From assembly GCA_014379705.1 (NCBI GenBank), contig JACMLI010000693.1, positions 1 through 6,976 of the forward strand: 6,976 nucleotides of DNA, read 5' to 3'. The translations under genes were made by a program, and so were the position numbers. The notes below the pieces were generated by a model. It made no database searches, had not been told where the DNA came from, and was given only the letters and a program-made list of their open reading frames with translations. Origin of the DNA: Gemmatimonadaceae bacterium (GTDB taxonomy: Bacteria; Gemmatimonadota; Gemmatimonadetes; Gemmatimonadales; Gemmatimonadaceae). Shown here piece after piece: positions 5,450 to 6,976 of this stretch (the first letter of the stretch is position 1; each line of letters starts with the position of its first letter).

Positions 5450-6403
5450 TCAAGAATGCGCCGCCACATTGACGGGCACGGGAGTCAACCATCCGTGCCG
5501 GTCGGCAATGCGCCCCTTCGCTATCCCCAGGAACTCGTGCTGGATCCGCCTGGTGATCTCCCCCGGCTTGCCTTCGCCGACCGGGAGCCGATCCACAGAC
5601 CTGATCGGCGTGATCTCCGCGGCGGTTCCCGTGAAGAACGCCTCGTCGGCGAGATAGAGCATCTCGCGGGGCAACTGCGCCTCCCTCACCTCCAGCCCCA
5701 TGTCCTTCGCCAGACGCATGACCGTATCGCGGGTGATCCCGTGCAGGATGCCATTGCCCAGCTGTGAGGTGAAGAGCACGCCGTCACGAACGAGGAACAG
5801 GTTCTCCCCGCTCCCTTCGGAAATGTATCCGAAGGAGTCGAGCATGATTCCTTCGCTGTACCCCTCCTGCCTCGCCTCGACCTTGGACAGTTGCGAGTTG
5901 AGGTAGTTCCCGCCCGCCTTCGCCATCGTCGGGAAGGTGTCCGGGGCGGCACGACGCCAGCTCGACACCCGCACGTCGACCCCCTCGCTCAGCGCCTCGT
6001 GCCCGAGGTACGCGCCCCACTTCCAGCAGATGATGAAGCACTCAACAGGCACGCCGACGGGGTAGAACCCCATCTGTTCCCCCGTGCGCACGACCACCGG
6101 ACGGATGTAGCACTCCCGGAGTTCATTCGCCTCGACCGAGTCGACCGTGGCTTGCACCAGCTCATCGACGCTATATCGCAGCGGAAAGCGATAGATCTTC
6201 GACGAGTCGAGGAGGCGCCGCATGTGCTCCCGCAACCGGAAGACCGCGCCGCCAGTCGGGGTCTGGTAGCATCGGATCCCCTCGAAGACCGACGACCCGT
6301 AGTGAACGACGTGCGACATGACGTGAAGGGTCGCATCGTCCCAGTTCACGAGTTCGCCATCACGCCAGATCTTCTGGGTCCTGCCGGAAGCAGCGTCGGC
6401 CAT
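5450..6403 (-). CDS. ilvE: Branched-chain amino acid aminotransferase (class IV)
   Basis: PLP enzyme that interconverts leucine, isoleucine and valine with their 2-keto acids, using glutamate/2-oxoglutarate; cytosolic. The 317-residue length is close to E. coli IlvE (309). HYGSSVFEGIRCY (34-46) is the substrate-loop motif, and RPVVVRTGEQMG (101-112) follows. K162 in AKAGGNYLNS (161-170) is the expected PLP lysine. GYISEGSGENLF (192-203) binds the cofactor, and GITRDTVMRLA (222-232) and FFTGTAAEITPI (256-267) complete the class IV signature. ATG 6403 has a GGAGG ribosome binding site a few bases upstream. It is transcribed alone or with the HNH gene downstream, from which it is separated by 166 bp and a terminator. 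No other ilv genes are in view. Confidence 0.97.
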   Translation of the reverse strand: MADAASGRTQKIWRDGELVNWDDATLHVMSHVVHYGSSVFEGIRCYQTPTGGAVFRLREHMRRLLDSSKIYRFPLRYSVDELVQATVDSVEANELRECYIRPVVVRTGEQMGFYPVGVPVECFIICWKWGAYLGHEALSEGVDVRVSSWRRAAPDTFPTMAKAGGNYLNSQLSKVEARQEGYSEGIMLDSFGYISEGSGENLFLVRDGVLFTSQLGNGILHGITRDTVMRLAKDMGLEVREAQLPREMLYLADEAFFTGTAAEITPIRSVDRLPVGEGKPGEITRRIQHEFLGIAKGRIADRHGWLTPVPVNVAAHS

Positions 6404-6421
6404 GGTTCCTCCGTCGACCGA

Positions 6422-6427
6422 ATTCTA
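6422..6427 (-). promoter_or_regulatory. Candidate -10 box for ilvE
   Basis: On the minus strand TAGAAT (6427-6422) differs from the consensus TATAAT at one position. It lies 18 nt before the ATG, which would give a short leader that still contains GGAGG. No good -35 is seen: 17 nt upstream is only a C-rich tract. Low confidence. Confidence 0.3.
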
Positions 6428-6430
6428 GCA

Positions 6431-6448
6431 GGGAGGAGGGAGGGGGGG
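6431..6448 (+). other. Potential G-quadruplex tract upstream of ilvE
   Basis: GGG-AGGA-GGG-A-GGGGGGG on the + strand satisfies the four-G-run rule with loops of 4, 1 and 1. For ilvE, which is read from the minus strand, the G-rich strand is the template. It falls in the spacer just upstream of the candidate -10. Confidence 0.55.
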
Positions 6449-6456
6449 AATCTCGT

Positions 6457-6571
6457 GATTCGGGATTCGTGATTCGTGATTCGGCGGGAATCGTGGTCGG
6501 CGCCCGGCTCTGGCCGAATCGCGCCGAATCCCGCGTCCCGAATCACGAATCACGAATCACGAATCACGAAT
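6457..6571. repeat. Inverted repeat of 7-bp units (GATTCGT) between divergent genes
   Basis: The left arm 6457-6484 is four 7-bp units (GATTCGG, GATTCGT, GATTCGT, GATTCGG). The right arm 6537-6571 is five units of the inverse complement (CCCGAAT then four CACGAAT). Nearer the centre, GATTCGGCG (6478-6486) is also an exact inverse complement of CGCCGAATC (6522-6530), giving a competing alignment. The arms flank about 50 bp between ilvE and the GNAT gene. Confidence 0.93.
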
Positions 6572-6602
6572 CGCGCGCTCCTCCTTGCCCTGCCTCGGCG
6601 AT

Positions 6603-6623
6603 CCCCCCCAATTCCCCTCCCCC
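6603..6623 (-). other. Potential G-quadruplex tract upstream of the GNAT gene
   Basis: C7-AATT-C4-T-C5 on the + strand makes a four-run G-quadruplex motif on the minus strand, ending 15 nt before the TTG start. As with the ilvE tract, the G-rich strand is the template for the adjacent gene, so the two tracts mirror each other around the 7-bp inverted repeat. Confidence 0.5.
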
Positions 6624-6638
6624 ACCGCCATCCCGCAC

Positions 6639-6976
6639 TTGCCATCCACGCTCTCGATCCGGGCCGCGACGCCTGAAGACGTCAGGCGGCTCGCGCCGCT
6701 CTTTGTCGCCTATCGCAAGTTCTACAAGCTCGAGCCTCGTGCCCGGGACGCGGCGAAGTTCCTGGGCGAGCGCATCGCACGAGGTGAAGCGCATGTCTTC
6801 ATCGCCGAGGTCGGCGAGCGCGGGACCGCAGGCTTTGGCGTCGTCTATCCGACGTTTTCCTCGCTCCGGCTGGCCCCGGCGTGGACCCTTAACGATCTCT
6901 TTGTCACACCGCGCCATCGCCGGCTCGGGGCCGCGCGCGCCCTCCTGCGCGAGATCGCGCGCCAGGCACGGGCGCG
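6639..6976 (+). CDS. GNAT family N-acetyltransferase (partial, runs off right edge)
   Basis: 112 complete codons are visible, and the frame is open to the window end. Such enzymes move acetyl from acetyl-CoA to an amine; the substrate is unknown. The reading begins MPSTLSIRAATPEDV, a standard GNAT beta-1 opening with the ATPEDV turn. HVFIAEV (about 54-60) is the beta-2/3 strand. Then come AGFGVVYPTFSS and the conserved-looking WTLNDLFVTPRHRRLGAARALL. The last part contains the acetyl-CoA loop R-R-L-G-A-A, matching (R/Q)-x-x-G-x-(G/A). TTG 6639 is the only usual start codon before the first strand and has no clear Shine-Dalgarno sequence; a C-rich tract precedes it. The gene is divergent from ilvE. 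Confidence 0.85.
   Translation, partial: MPSTLSIRAATPEDVRRLAPLFVAYRKFYKLEPRARDAAKFLGERIARGEAHVFIAEVGERGTAGFGVVYPTFSSLRLAPAWTLNDLFVTPRHRRLGAARALLREIARQARA

Noticed and set aside
4618..5472. + strand open frame over the HNH gene
   Set aside because: It is antisense to conserved HNH motifs with a good ribosome binding site on the other strand; its own product has no recognisable motif.
6457..6571. Terminal inverted repeats of an insertion element or MITE
   Set aside because: The arms are tandem 7-bp units rather than unique ends, there is no visible target-site duplication, and the other gaps show the same design with unrelated words.

Overview
The window is GC-rich bacterial chromosome. Coding frames have strongly G/C-biased third positions, and TTG and GTG starts are used. 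The combination of high GC, many short tandem repeats between genes, a lipoprotein GH3 enzyme and a Tat-exported DsrE-like protein suggests a soil-type lineage such as Gemmatimonadota. That placement is inference, not something the sequence proves. I see no phage, plasmid, transposase, CRISPR array or defence island.

Layout, left to right: (1) a possible C-terminal tail of a + strand gene (2-61), then a 9-bp tandem array (63-170) and a hairpin (175-194). (2) A large secreted lipoprotein glycoside hydrolase of family 3 with an inserted PA14 domain and a C-terminal fibronectin-like domain (204-2855, -). (3) A divergent gap with a 9-bp repeat array. (4) A Tat-signal DsrE/DsrF-like protein (2953-3618, +). 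(5) A 180-bp gap built of 9-bp repeats arranged as a long inverted repeat. (6) A compact CaiB/BaiF (alpha-methylacyl-CoA racemase-like) protein (3799-4599, +). (7) A 99-bp convergent gap holding two nested stems made partly of 8-bp repeats. (8) An HNH endonuclease (4699-5283, -). (9) A leader with an intrinsic terminator just upstream of the HNH ribosome binding site. (10) The branched-chain aminotransferase IlvE (5450-6403, -). (11) A divergent gap with a 7-bp repeat array in inverted orientation, flanked by two G-quadruplex-type tracts. (12) The 5' part of a GNAT acetyltransferase running off the right edge (6639-6976, +).

The genes do not form an obvious pathway. Only HNH and ilvE share a strand as neighbours without a repeat array between them, and a terminator separates those two. 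The most notable signal is non-coding. Five of the six inter-gene gaps carry a short tandem array with a unit of 7, 8 or 9 bp. The unit sequence differs from gap to gap, four of the five include oppositely oriented arms, and the arrays often touch or enter start and stop codons. A second signal is the terminator placed between ilvE and the HNH start, which implies read-through or attenuation control of the endonuclease gene.
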